A stretch of 64,000 bases of DNA from Paenarthrobacter nitroguajacolicus (GCF_007786235.1 NZ_VNFK01000013.1:62001-126000), one strand, 5' to 3'. Shown: positions 34,135-43,299, numbered from the stretch's first letter. Notes: generated from the letters alone by a model not told the origin. Program-made: numbers and translations.

Positions 34135-35316
34135 GTGACTGTTGTAGCAACGCCCCCCGCACCAAAGCTTGAGCTCCCGCCGTTGAAGCTCGGTGGGATC
34201 ACCGTGGACACCCCGGTGATCCTTGCCCCCATGGCCGGCATCACCAACTCAGCCTTCCGCAGGCTCTGCCGTGAATACGGCGGTGGTATGTACGTGGCGG
34301 AGATGGTGACGTCGCGTGCCCTGGTGGAGCGGACACCCGAATCGTTGCGCATCATCTCGCACGATGAGGACGAGAAGGTCCGCTCCGTCCAGCTCTACGG
34401 CGTGGATCCGGTGACTGTGGGTGCCGCAGTGCGGATGCTCGTCGAAGAGGACCGGGCTGATCACATCGACCTCAACTTCGGCTGCCCCGTGCCCAAAGTC
34501 ACCCGGCGCGGTGGTGGTTCAGCGCTACCGTGGAAGATCGACCTTTTTACGTCCATCGTCAATACAGCGGTCAAGGAGGCCTCCAAGGGCGGCATCCCGC
34601 TAACCATCAAGATGCGTAAGGGCATCGACGAGGACCACCTGACGTACCTCGACGCCGGACGCATCGCCCGCGACGCAGGCGTGGCCGCCGTCGCCCTCCA
34701 CGGACGCACGGCCGCGCAGTTCTATTCCGGCCAGGCCGACTGGTCCGCCATTGCCCGCCTCCGTGAAGCCTTGCCCGATATCCCGGTGCTGGGCAACGGC
34801 GATATTTGGTCTGCAGAGGACGCAGTCCGTATGGTGCGCGAAACAGGCGTGGACGGCGTGGTGGTGGGCCGTGGCTGCCAGGGCCGGCCCTGGCTTTTTG
34901 GTGATCTCCAGGCAGCCTTCGAAGGCAGCGACCAGCGGCACCGCCCGGGACTACGTGAAGTGGCTGAGGGCGTCTATCGTCACGCCGAGCTGATGGTGGA
35001 GACCTTCGGCAACGACGAATACAAGGCATTGCGCGAAATCCGTAAGCACATGGCCTGGTACTTCAAGGGCTACGTGGTGGGTGGAGAGCTTCGGGCCAAG
35101 CTGGCCACGGTGCCCACCCTCGAGGTGCTGCGCGAATACCTTGATGAACTGGACATGGACTCGCCATACCCGGGAGTCGATTCCGAAGGTCCCCGCGGCC
35201 GCGCCGGCTCGCCCAAGAAGCCCGCATTGCCCAAGGATTGGCTGGTGAGCCGTCAGCTGAACGCTGAACAGAGCGCGGAAATCTCCGCAGCGGAGCTGGA
35301 CGTTTCGGGCGGCTAG
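34135..35316 (+). CDS. dusB: tRNA-dihydrouridine synthase
   Basis: 393 residues from a GTG. An FMN enzyme that reduces uridines in tRNA to dihydrouridine. VILAPMAGITNSAFRRLC is the family's N-terminal signature, HIDLNFGCPVPKVTRRGGG contains the catalytic cysteine, and VALHGRTAAQFYSGQADW and VLGNGDIW form the FMN phosphate site. The tail of about 40 residues beyond the helical domain is usual in actinobacteria. No clear binding site is seen, and the message may be leaderless. dgt and dnaG follow, a common actinobacterial order. Confidence 0.93.
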   Translation: MTVVATPPAPKLELPPLKLGGITVDTPVILAPMAGITNSAFRRLCREYGGGMYVAEMVTSRALVERTPESLRIISHDEDEKVRSVQLYGVDPVTVGAAVRMLVEEDRADHIDLNFGCPVPKVTRRGGGSALPWKIDLFTSIVNTAVKEASKGGIPLTIKMRKGIDEDHLTYLDAGRIARDAGVAAVALHGRTAAQFYSGQADWSAIARLREALPDIPVLGNGDIWSAEDAVRMVRETGVDGVVVGRGCQGRPWLFGDLQAAFEGSDQRHRPGLREVAEGVYRHAELMVETFGNDEYKALREIRKHMAWYFKGYVVGGELRAKLATVPTLEVLREYLDELDMDSPYPGVDSEGPRGRAGSPKKPALPKDWLVSRQLNAEQSAEISAAELDVSGG

Positions 35317-35380
35317 CCGCACACGTGTAAGACTGACTCAAGAAGCTCCACACCCCGGCGCTTGAAGGAGGCAGATACCC

Positions 35381-36697
35381 ATGGGAACCGAAGCGATACT
35401 TGGCCAGAACGGGACGGCTCACGATTTTGTGCTGGCCATCCCCGGTTACGTCGAGGCTGATTCCGCGCGGTGGGTCGAAGAGCCCCGCAAGAGCAACTAT
35501 CGCTCGGATTTTGAACGGGACCGGGCCAGGGTCCTGCATTCCTCAGCGTTGCGCAGGCTGGGTGCCAAAACGCAGGTAGTAGCCCCGGACACCGACGACT
35601 TTGTCCGCACCCGGCTCACCCACAGCCTTGAGGTGGCCCAAGTGGGGCGCGAGCTCGGCCGTTCACTGGGCTGCGACCCCGACGTCGTTGACACCGCGTG
35701 CCTGAGCCACGACCTCGGCCACCCACCCTTCGGCCACAACGGTGAGTCCGCGCTGAACGAAGTCGCGCACACCATCGGCGGCTTCGAAGGAAATGCCCAG
35801 ACCCTGCGGTTGCTGACCCGGCTGGAACCCAAGGTGCTCGCCGAGGACGGCCGGCCCGCGGGGCTCAACCTGACCCGCGCCAGCCTTGACGCCGCGTCCA
35901 AATACCCGTGGTCCGCCGTCGACGCCCCCGTGATCCATGGCCACCGCACCAGCAAGTTTGGTGCGTACGAAGACGATCTTCCGGTGTTTGAGTGGCTGCG
36001 TGAAGGCGCTCCCGGTAACAGGTCCTGCATTGAGGCGCAGGTGATGGACCTTGCCGACGATATTTCCTACTCCGTCCACGACGTAGAGGACGCGATCGTC
36101 GCCGGCCATTTCCAGCTGAAGTGGATGGAGAACCCGGACCACCGCGCCCGCGTGGTGGGGTACACCAAACAGTGGTACCTGCCGCACAACGACCCCGCTG
36201 AGATTGACGCTGCCCTGGCCAGGCTCGAAGCCACCAAGGTCTGGGTCCGTGAGGCCGACGGCAGCCGGAAGTCGATGGCGGCGCTGAAGGATATGACCAG
36301 CCAGTTGATCGGCAGGTTCTGCCAGAGCGCGATGGAAACCACCAGGGATCACTTCGGGCCGGCGAACCTGACCCGTTACGACGCCGAGCTCATGGTTCCG
36401 GAGGACACAGTCACTGAGATCGCCGTCCTCAAGGGCCTGGCCACCACGTTCGTCATCTCCACCGATCACCGCCAACCGGTCTACGAACGCCAGCGCGAGG
36501 TACTGCACGCGTTGGTGGGTGTCTTGAACGCCTCCGGCGACCGCCACCTCGAGCCGATGTTCGCGGCGGACTGGAGGGACGCCGTCGACGACGGTGCACG
36601 GCTGCGTGTCGTGATCGACCAGGTTGCATCGCTGACCGATGTCTCCGCGCTGGCCATGTACGAGCGCCTGGTGGGCAGCCTGCCGTCGCTGTGGTAA
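35381..36697 (+). CDS. dgt: Deoxyguanosinetriphosphate triphosphohydrolase-like protein
   Basis: 438 residues. HD-domain dNTPase that hydrolyses dNTPs to nucleoside and triphosphate. The metal site is formed by TRLTHSLEVAQVGRELG and LSHDLGHPPFGHNGE; VMDLADDISYSVHDVEDA carries the later aspartate. The N-terminal DRARVLHSSALRRLGAKTQV is typical. The ATG follows a full GGAGG. dnaG starts 17 bp downstream, so nucleotide control and primer synthesis are probably expressed together. Confidence 0.94.
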   Translation: MGTEAILGQNGTAHDFVLAIPGYVEADSARWVEEPRKSNYRSDFERDRARVLHSSALRRLGAKTQVVAPDTDDFVRTRLTHSLEVAQVGRELGRSLGCDPDVVDTACLSHDLGHPPFGHNGESALNEVAHTIGGFEGNAQTLRLLTRLEPKVLAEDGRPAGLNLTRASLDAASKYPWSAVDAPVIHGHRTSKFGAYEDDLPVFEWLREGAPGNRSCIEAQVMDLADDISYSVHDVEDAIVAGHFQLKWMENPDHRARVVGYTKQWYLPHNDPAEIDAALARLEATKVWVREADGSRKSMAALKDMTSQLIGRFCQSAMETTRDHFGPANLTRYDAELMVPEDTVTEIAVLKGLATTFVISTDHRQPVYERQREVLHALVGVLNASGDRHLEPMFAADWRDAVDDGARLRVVIDQVASLTDVSALAMYERLVGSLPSLW

Positions 36698-36714
36698 CCC
36701 ACTAGGATGGTCAC

Positions 36715-38586
36715 GTGGCTGGCTTGATAAAACGTGAAGATATCGATGAAGTACGCCAGCGCACGGATATCAAGGAAGTCGTTGACGGCTACGTCACGCT
36801 CAAGGGTGCCGGGCTGGGAAGCTTTAAGGGCCTGTGCCCTTTCCACGACGAACGCTCACCCTCGTTCACCGTCCGCCCGCAGGTGGGCAGGTACCACTGC
36901 TTCGGCTGTGGCGAGGACGGCGACGCCATCTCCTTCGTCCAGAAGATGGACCACAGCTCCTTCCATGAGGCCGTCGAGAAGCTGGCCGCCAGGATCGGCT
37001 ACGAGCTTCGGTACGAGGACGGTGGAACCGGTCCCAGCCGCGAGGAAGTGGGCAAGCGCCAGCGCCTGCTCGATGCCCACAAGATCGCCGATGAGTTCTT
37101 CCGCGCCCAACTGCTGACACCGGGAGCTGCCGAGGGGCGGAACTTCCTGGACGGACGTGGCTTTGATCGCGCCGCTGCCGAGCATTTCGGCGTCGGCTAT
37201 GCCCCCCAAGGCTGGGACGCGCTCCTGAAGCACCTCCGCGGACGTGGCTTCACGGACGCGGAGCTGAAGCTCACAGGCATGTTCTCGGAAGGCAACCGCG
37301 GCATCTACGACCGCTTCCGGGGGAGGCTCATCTGGCCCATCCGCGACATCGCCGGGGACACCATCGGATTCGGCGCCCGTAAGCTCTACGAGGACGACCA
37401 AGGCCCCAAGTACCTGAACACCCCGGAAACCACGCTCTACAAAAAGTCACAGGTTCTCTACGGGATCGACATCGCCAAGCGGAACATCGCCAAGGAACGG
37501 CAGCTGGTGGTGGTGGAGGGGTACACGGACGTCATGGCCTGCCACCTGGCAGGAGTCACGACGGCGGTAGCCACCTGCGGTACTGCCTTCGGTACCGAGC
37601 ACATCAAGATCGCCCGGCGACTGCTCTCCGACGACGGCACCGGGGGCGAGGTGGTCTTCACCTTCGACGGCGACGCCGCAGGCCAGAAGGCCGCGCTGAG
37701 GGCCTTCGAGGAAGACCAACGGTTCACCGCTCAGACCTACGTGGCGGTGGAGCCCTCCGGCGCGGATCCCTGTGACCTTCGCCAACTCAAGGGCGACTCT
37801 GCGGTGCGGGACCTCATCGGCAGCCGCAAGCCACTCTTCGAATTCGCCATCAAGGCCTCCCTTCGCCGCCACAACCTGGACACCGTGGAAGGACGCGTCG
37901 CAGCGCTGCGGGAGGCAGCACCCGTGGTGGCGCAGATCCGGGACTCCGGAATCCGCCCCGCCTACACCCGCGAACTCGCCGGCTGGCTCGGGATGCCCAT
38001 CGAGGAAGTCAGCCGCTACGTCGGGGCGGCCGCCAAACGTGCCGCCGCCGGTGGCGCAACCGAACAACCCACGACGGCGGCAGCACCGCCGTCGAACGGT
38101 CCCCTTTTTCATCGTCCCGACCCGCGCGACCCCGTGGCCGGAATGGAGCGGCAGGCGCTCGAAGTGGTGCTTCAGGATCCCGCAGTCCTGGGCGGCGGAG
38201 CCTGGGAACGCTTCGAAGCCTCCCACTTCGCCACGCCCGCCTACGCGGCCGTCCACGCGGCCATACGGGCCTCAGGACTCGTCCAGGCGGCGGATCCCGT
38301 GGCCTGGGTGGAACAGATTCGCCAGGAAGTGCCTGAGCCGCTGCGCTCCTTGGTGTCCGAGCTTGCCGTCACCCCGCTGCCCGCCAGCACTCCCGAGGCC
38401 ATGCAGCGCTACTGCCGCGATATCCTGGCCCGTCTCTTTGAACTGCAGATCACGCGGATCAAGGCGGACAAGATGGGCCAGCTCCAGCGGCTGGACGCTG
38501 CCTCCAACCCTGAAGAGTTCCAGAGGCTGAACCGGGAGCTCATGCAGCTGGAAATGGAGCGTCGGGCCTTGCGTTCGGACGGCTGA
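36715..38586 (+). CDS. dnaG: DNA primase
   Basis: 623 residues from a GTG. It makes RNA primers at the replication fork. The N-terminal CHC2 zinc finger is complete (LCPFHDERSPSFTV and YHCFGCGEDGDAI), the TOPRIM core has VVVEGYTDVMACHLAG and VVFTFDGDAAGQKAA, and the C-terminal helicase-binding region (about 470-623) is present. The Pro/Ala-rich linker around residue 455 is usual. The length is normal for actinobacteria. Two tRNA-Asn genes follow. Confidence 0.96.
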   Translation: MAGLIKREDIDEVRQRTDIKEVVDGYVTLKGAGLGSFKGLCPFHDERSPSFTVRPQVGRYHCFGCGEDGDAISFVQKMDHSSFHEAVEKLAARIGYELRYEDGGTGPSREEVGKRQRLLDAHKIADEFFRAQLLTPGAAEGRNFLDGRGFDRAAAEHFGVGYAPQGWDALLKHLRGRGFTDAELKLTGMFSEGNRGIYDRFRGRLIWPIRDIAGDTIGFGARKLYEDDQGPKYLNTPETTLYKKSQVLYGIDIAKRNIAKERQLVVVEGYTDVMACHLAGVTTAVATCGTAFGTEHIKIARRLLSDDGTGGEVVFTFDGDAAGQKAALRAFEEDQRFTAQTYVAVEPSGADPCDLRQLKGDSAVRDLIGSRKPLFEFAIKASLRRHNLDTVEGRVAALREAAPVVAQIRDSGIRPAYTRELAGWLGMPIEEVSRYVGAAAKRAAAGGATEQPTTAAAPPSNGPLFHRPDPRDPVAGMERQALEVVLQDPAVLGGGAWERFEASHFATPAYAAVHAAIRASGLVQAADPVAWVEQIRQEVPEPLRSLVSELAVTPLPASTPEAMQRYCRDILARLFELQITRIKADKMGQLQRLDAASNPEEFQRLNRELMQLEMERRALRSDG

Positions 38587-38639
38587 GAACCTCGATTTCG
38601 TTTTCCGGCGGGCCCCTGTTAAGCTAGTAACCGCTTCAT

Positions 38640-38712
38640 TCCTCCGTAGCTCAATTGGCAGAGCATTCGACTGTTAATCGAAGGGTTACTGGTTCAAGTC
38701 CAGTCGGAGGAG
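38640..38712 (+). tRNA. tRNA-Asn (GTT), copy 1
   Basis: 73 bases fold into a full cloverleaf. Acceptor TCCTCCG pairs with CGGAGGA, with discriminator G. The anticodon loop is CTGTTAA with anticodon GTT, and the T-loop is TTCAAGT. CCA is not encoded. It is followed at once by a strong terminator. The sequence is identical to copy 2. Confidence 0.97.
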
Positions 38713-38716
38713 CGCA

Positions 38717-38758
38717 AAATACCCCCGTTCCGAGCAATCGGAACGGGGGTATTTTTAT
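38717..38758 (+). terminator. Terminator of tRNA-Asn copy 1
   Basis: AAATACCCCCGTTCCGA pairs perfectly with TCGGAACGGGGGTATTT around GCAA and merges into a T-run. A strong intrinsic terminator five bases after the tRNA. Confidence 0.93.
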
Positions 38759-38773
38759 ACCCCCTGGGGGTAT
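38757..38773. promoter_or_regulatory. CsoR-like palindrome between the tRNA-Asn copies
   Basis: ATACCCCCTGGGGGTAT has perfect 8-bp arms around one central T. It closely resembles operators of CsoR-family metal or sulfur sensors (TACCCCnnnGGGGTA type). It lies between the first tRNA's terminator and the second tRNA's promoter. Its sequence also mirrors the terminator arm, so it may be a structural by-product instead. Confidence 0.35.
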
Positions 38774-38828
38774 GTGGCCTCGATTTCGCATTCCGGTAGA
38801 ACCTTTGCTAAAGTCATAACCGCTTCAT

Positions 38829-38901
38829 TCCTCCGTAGCTCAATTGGCAGAGCATTCGACTGTTAATCGAAGGGTTACTGGTTCAAGTCCAGTCGGAGGA
38901 G
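38829..38901 (+). tRNA. tRNA-Asn (GTT), copy 2
   Basis: 73 bases, identical to copy 1 in every position: acceptor TCCTCCG/CGGAGGA, anticodon GTT in CTGTTAA, discriminator G, no encoded CCA. It has its own upstream block and its own terminator, so both copies should be expressed separately. Confidence 0.97.
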
Positions 38902-38906
38902 CACAA

Positions 38907-38948
38907 GAACCCCGCACCGGCTCAGCGTCGGTGCGGGGTTCGTTTTTT
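38907..38948 (+). terminator. Terminator of tRNA-Asn copy 2
   Basis: GAACCCCGCACCG pairs perfectly with CGGTGCGGGGTTC, followed by GTTTTTT. It also faces the end of the convergent gene at 38950. Confidence 0.93.
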
Positions 38949-38949
38949 C

Positions 38950-39357
38950 CTAGACGAAATCCATCTCCACTTGCAGGAAACGCGCAGCTTCGGCAACGGC
39001 CGCCAGGAATGAGTCCTGCTCGGTGGGCGGAGTCCTGGGTTCGCGGGGATGCCATTCATGGGGCGCCGAGTAGACGCGCGTAAAACCGCCACCCGGCGGA
39101 GCGTAGAAGATTCCGAATCGCTGAACCGGCCACTCAGGGGAGGTTTCCGGCGCCACCAACAGGGCGGCGTCCGTCTCGGGGTTGTACCACTGGGCGATGG
39201 GCCTGCGCCTGTCATCCGTGAAGAGTCCGGCGGCATAGAGTGCTGCGGATTGTGGGCTGGTCACTGAGCACAGCCTGTCCCACCACAGCGGCAGGATGCG
39301 GTCATCCCGACGCTGCCAAGGTGCCGGAAGCGGCTGCAGCTCTTGCCAATGTGGCAC
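38950..39357 (-). CDS. Hypothetical protein
   Basis: 135 residues, rich in tryptophan and proline (LPLWWDRLCS, then VAPETSPEWPVQRFG and HEWHPREPRTPP). No signal peptide, membrane segment or known motif is visible. The frame ends two bases before the terminator of the tRNA-Asn unit. The composition and placement between a terminator and another gene suggest that it is real. Function unknown. Confidence 0.6.
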   Translation of the reverse strand: MPHWQELQPLPAPWQRRDDRILPLWWDRLCSVTSPQSAALYAAGLFTDDRRRPIAQWYNPETDAALLVAPETSPEWPVQRFGIFYAPPGGGFTRVYSAPHEWHPREPRTPPTEQDSFLAAVAEAARFLQVEMDFV

Positions 39358-39401
39358 ACCTCAACTTTATCGCCCGCGTGTGGGCCGCAAAAGGGGAAGT
39401 G

Positions 39402-40685
39402 CTACCGGGACAGGCCCAGCCTGGGGTAGAGCACCTCGAAGCCTTTGGTCAGGCCCGCGTTCAGGGCGATGCCGACATGTCCGCCGTTGGGCACCTCGTA
39501 GTAGGTCACACTCATGCCCGCGGAACGTGCCGCTGCGGAGACGGCCTTGGCGGCTGCTACGTAGGTCACGTCGTCGGAACCCACCGTGAAAACAGCCGTA
39601 GTGTCCGGAAACTGCTTCCCCTTCATGATGTTGATGGGCTTCTGGGCGTCGTAAGCGGCTTGGTTGCCGCCGAAGATCGCCGCGAGGTTACCCGCTGGAT
39701 CTTCCGCGCCGGGGAATTCTTCGCCCGAGATGTCCACCACGTTTCCCCACATCGTGGGGTGTTTGACCGCAAAGGAGATGGCGCACTGTCCTCCGTTGGA
39801 GTATCCGGCTATTGTCCAGTGCTCGCGGTCAGGGAGGATGTTCAGGTTGGCTTTGGCCCAGTCCACCACATCCTGGTTGATGTACTTTTCCACGTTGCCG
39901 TATTTGGGGGTGTCCAGGCAGAGGTTGTCATTCTCGTCAGGGCCGATCTGGTCCGCGACAATCGCGATGGGGGCTAAACCGTTGTTTTTGGCCGCGAATT
40001 CATCCAACGCCGCCGAGACGTATTGCGGGTCGGGAAGGCCGGGCTGTCCCATCATGAGGACGAACAACGGCAACCGGGGCGGATTGTCCACCAGGGCAGC
40101 CGGAGGCAGATAGATGCCAGCTGGGCGGGCGTTGAAACCTGAGGCCGTGGCCGGAATGACCTGGGTGCCCACCTCACCCTTGGCTGGCATGTTTGCCGGT
40201 GGTTTCCAGCTCTGCCACAGGGGGCCCGCGGGAATGGACGCCTCGGGGTCCGGTTTGCTGAGTTGGATGGCCCCTTCCGTGGAGATCCCGAAGGCCGAAC
40301 CCAAGGTCTTGTTCAGCCCGAACTCGGCATTGATGCCCAGCCCGGCAACCACGATGAACACGGGAATGGAGACAGCAGCCACTACTTTCCGCCATCGCGG
40401 GCTGTGGCGGAAGCTGACCAAAGCCAAGCCCACCGCCGCGAAGCAGGTGATCGCCCAGAACCACACGCGGGGCGTGAGCCCCACGTGGAAGACGTCCATG
40501 ACGTCTTCCACGATCCACACTGTCAACCAACCCAGCAGGGCCGCGACCACTATCGCCGTGATTCCTGTCAGCGCCCAGCGGGCTGAGGGCCTGAGGAACA
40601 GCACCAGGAAGAACCCGACGCCGATAATCGCCGCGGCCGTAATGACCACCGGGCCGCTGATCTCGATCTTCAGGATGTCGTTCAT
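39402..40685 (-). CDS. Membrane-anchored alpha/beta hydrolase (esterase), partner of the MprF-like gene
   Basis: 427 residues. About four membrane helices fill residues 10-125. The rest is an extracellular hydrolase of the esterase D/antigen 85-like kind: WTIAGYSNGGQCAISFAVKH has the nucleophile serine, FTVGSDDVTYVAAAK the acid and VPNGGHVGIAL the histidine. It starts 22 bp after the lipid aminoacyltransferase gene on the same strand. In other Gram-positive bacteria a hydrolase (AhyD type) next to aminoacyl-phosphatidylglycerol synthase removes the amino acid from the lipid, so that role is plausible. A general esterase role is the alternative. Confidence 0.8.
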   Translation of the reverse strand: MNDILKIEISGPVVITAAAIIGVGFFLVLFLRPSARWALTGITAIVVAALLGWLTVWIVEDVMDVFHVGLTPRVWFWAITCFAAVGLALVSFRHSPRWRKVVAAVSIPVFIVVAGLGINAEFGLNKTLGSAFGISTEGAIQLSKPDPEASIPAGPLWQSWKPPANMPAKGEVGTQVIPATASGFNARPAGIYLPPAALVDNPPRLPLFVLMMGQPGLPDPQYVSAALDEFAAKNNGLAPIAIVADQIGPDENDNLCLDTPKYGNVEKYINQDVVDWAKANLNILPDREHWTIAGYSNGGQCAISFAVKHPTMWGNVVDISGEEFPGAEDPAGNLAAIFGGNQAAYDAQKPINIMKGKQFPDTTAVFTVGSDDVTYVAAAKAVSAAARSAGMSVTYYEVPNGGHVGIALNAGLTKGFEVLYPRLGLSR

Positions 40686-40707
40686 GGCTGGGACGCCCGC
40701 TCTGGTG

Positions 40708-43206
40708 TCATGCTGCCGGCTCCTTGGCTACCATCTGCCGCAGCAGGCCCGCGCTCTGGGCGGGCGAGAGCCCCGGCAGATAGGCGGAGCCCACAGCAAT
40801 ACCGATGGATGGCAGTGCCAAAGGGTCCTGGTAGTACATGTACAACGTCCGGTGTTCCGGTTGGAACCGTGACTTGAAAGCTGCCAGGGACTTGAAGCCG
40901 TACATGGGTTCCAGCGCATTTCCCAGCAGCGCCAGAACACGGTCCAGCGTGCTGCGGTCACCCTCGGCAGCGTCCGCCCCTGCATTGGCCAGGGGAGAAC
41001 CGGACAGCGAAATGTGGGGGACTCCTTCCTTGAAGTGGGTCACGGCAGAGGCGATGAGGAATTCCATGACGCCCTTGAAGCCCGTGGTGCGACGCCGCAT
41101 GAAATCCAAGGTCCACCCGGAGATGACACCGTTGCTGAATACGGGCAGCCAGCTGGTCACCCCATGGACCAAGCCGTCGTCGTCCACGGCTACGCAGCAA
41201 AGCACCTCGGGGTCCTTCAGTTCGTTCAAGCCGCCCAAGGTGAAACCCATCTCGGGGAGCGCCTTGTCAGCCACCCACTCTTCGGAGATCTCGGCGAGCT
41301 GCGCCCTGATTCCGGGAGGCATATCCGGGTAGTGGTACCAGTGGTCCTTGATGGACAGCTTGTCGGCACGGTTCAGGGCCGTACGGACGTTCTGCCATTC
41401 CTTGCCTTTGAAGGTCATGGCCTGGACATTGAGGAGGGTCTCTTCCGCCACTTCCAGCTTTCGGAAGCCTTGGGGGAGCAGCGCCACATCAAGCTCGGCA
41501 GTGGCCGAGTAGAAACAAGGGGTCAATCCCAGGCCGGCGCAGTGGGCAAGGAAGCCTGTGGCTGCGGCGGCATGGTGTTCAGTGGCGCCGAAGGGCCCCG
41601 CCACCGTGAGGGCCACTCCGTTGTGGACCTGGTAGGCAACGCCCGCCTTGCGGTCGGGCGTGAACCAGTACTGGTTGTTGTCCCAGAGGGCCATCCACGA
41701 CAACGTTCCGCCGCCATCGTGGAGCAGTTCCCGGGCGTGGCCCAGATCCGCTGCCGGATCGCTGGCCAGCATCCGGAATCGACGGAAGTTGTTCAGGACC
41801 AGCACCAGGATGCACAGCCAAATGACGTCCCCGCCCAGTCCATAGAGAACGGTGCTCAGCAGTCCTTGCGGGAGCGCCACGACGAAAGGTACGGGGAAGG
41901 GCACCAGGATGTGCGTCAGCTGCCCGGCGAGGTCCAGCAAAGTGGACCTGCCCGGATTGCCTTCCAGGAACCAAAAGACCACGTACAAGACAACAGCCGC
42001 GACTGCCAGGAGGAGGGATGTCCGTCCCAGGGTGCGGTAGCCCGCGTCGCTCGACTCCACCCTGAACTTATGCCGGTTGGCCAGCAGCAAGGCCACGATG
42101 ATGACGGGCGCCAGAACTGCAGGGACCGCGTACAAGAGCAGGTATCCGAAGTCGTCAGCGCCCAACGCGACATCAGGATCAGTGATGTATTGCAGGATGG
42201 AAAGTACCGTCACCGCTGCCAAATACACCTGGATGACAAGCGTGAGGCGATATGCCAGGCGGCGGCCACGCCGCAGCCCTTCGGCGCACACCAGCAGAAG
42301 GAGTACGGGAATCAGCGTCAGGATCGCCGCACCGAAACTCTGCACACCAACAATGCCCTGCAACGTGACGCAGTTCCTGTCGTTGCCGCAGGCTTCCTGG
42401 ACTTCGTCCGCATCCGGGCTGGCCTGGAGCATGACCTCGGAAACGACCGAGAGCGGCCCGACTTCCCACGTCCCCGTGAGCTGCGTGAGCAAGGGGCCGA
42501 CGGCGAAGACCCCCACCACGGTGCCTACGAGGAACCTTGTCTCCCGAAGGCTGGATGAGTGGAGCGACCCCGCCCGGCGGCGCAGGATCAGCGACTGGAA
42601 TGCCCAGCCCGCCAGCATGCCGATCACGGCCCCGGCAAGTGCCTGCAGGGTTTGAGCTACTCCCACGAACAGGGCGAACATCAGCGTGGCGGCCAGCAAC
42701 CACGTCCTCAGGCGCCGTCGCCACAGGGACTCAAGTGCCGCCGTCGCGCATCCCAAGGCAGCGGCTGCGCCGCCATAGGCTCCCACCACGTACTCGCCGC
42801 CCAGGAAGCTCAGCCATTGGTCGCTGTTGTCCGTCCCATAGGCCACCAGCGCAACGAGCACCAAGGCACTGAGCGCGGCGCCCACCACGAAAGCGGCGAG
42901 AGCGAGCCACGGGCCCAGGACGCGCTCGGCGATTCCGACACCGACCAGGATAACGGCCGTGCAGGCGAGGTAGTCCAGCAGGGAGGTGGCAAAGAATGAT
43001 GACGTGAAGATGGACCACCAGGGCCCGGGCTCCACCGCCAGGCCCAGGCCCACCTGGTCAAGGAGGGCTTCGCTGGGGCCGCCGAGCAGGCTCCCTGTAG
43101 TGACACCAAGGAGCCACAAAAGAGCCACCAGGGCCAGCGTCAAGGGCAGCCTCCGAACGGTTGCCAAGCCGCGCACAGTGCCCCGAAATCCCATAGCCGT
43201 GCTCAT
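40708..43206 (-). CDS. MprF-like lipid aminoacyltransferase with rhomboid-like N-terminal domain
   Basis: 832 residues with many membrane helices. The C-terminal 330 residues are the DUF2156 domain (FTPDRKAGVAYQVHNGVAL, then FKGKEWQNVRTALNRADKL and GWTLDFMRRRTTGFKGVMEF), which moves lysine or alanine from tRNA onto phosphatidylglycerol. The N-terminal 200 residues look like a rhomboid fold (WWSIFTSSFFATSLLDYL, GIAERVLG, GAYGGAAAALG, QALAGAVIG). The GxSG serine is Tyr144 and the second-motif histidine is Ala189, so it cannot be a protease. The middle has further helices as in MprF flippases. No LysRS domain is attached. The ATG follows GAAGGGGA. Confidence 0.85.
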   Translation of the reverse strand: MSTAMGFRGTVRGLATVRRLPLTLALVALLWLLGVTTGSLLGGPSEALLDQVGLGLAVEPGPWWSIFTSSFFATSLLDYLACTAVILVGVGIAERVLGPWLALAAFVVGAALSALVLVALVAYGTDNSDQWLSFLGGEYVVGAYGGAAAALGCATAALESLWRRRLRTWLLAATLMFALFVGVAQTLQALAGAVIGMLAGWAFQSLILRRRAGSLHSSSLRETRFLVGTVVGVFAVGPLLTQLTGTWEVGPLSVVSEVMLQASPDADEVQEACGNDRNCVTLQGIVGVQSFGAAILTLIPVLLLLVCAEGLRRGRRLAYRLTLVIQVYLAAVTVLSILQYITDPDVALGADDFGYLLLYAVPAVLAPVIIVALLLANRHKFRVESSDAGYRTLGRTSLLLAVAAVVLYVVFWFLEGNPGRSTLLDLAGQLTHILVPFPVPFVVALPQGLLSTVLYGLGGDVIWLCILVLVLNNFRRFRMLASDPAADLGHARELLHDGGGTLSWMALWDNNQYWFTPDRKAGVAYQVHNGVALTVAGPFGATEHHAAAATGFLAHCAGLGLTPCFYSATAELDVALLPQGFRKLEVAEETLLNVQAMTFKGKEWQNVRTALNRADKLSIKDHWYHYPDMPPGIRAQLAEISEEWVADKALPEMGFTLGGLNELKDPEVLCCVAVDDDGLVHGVTSWLPVFSNGVISGWTLDFMRRRTTGFKGVMEFLIASAVTHFKEGVPHISLSGSPLANAGADAAEGDRSTLDRVLALLGNALEPMYGFKSLAAFKSRFQPEHRTLYMYYQDPLALPSIGIAVGSAYLPGLSPAQSAGLLRQMVAKEPAA

Positions 43207-43299
43207 GTGATGTCCCCTTCACCGGTCAAGCACCGGTTACCCCGGCTGGCCACCATTCTGCCTTGCAGGAGGCCGTAAGGGGAGGGTTCCAAAACTAAC

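Larger units (their letters stand above)
38590..38901. repeat. Tandem duplication of a tRNA-Asn unit with its upstream block
   Basis: Positions 38590-38712 and 38778-38901 share the block CCTCGATTTCG, then TTCCGG, then TAACCGCTTCATTCC, and an identical tRNA. The offset is 188-189 bp. The two copies have different terminators, so the duplicated piece covers promoter and tRNA only. Confidence 0.85.
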
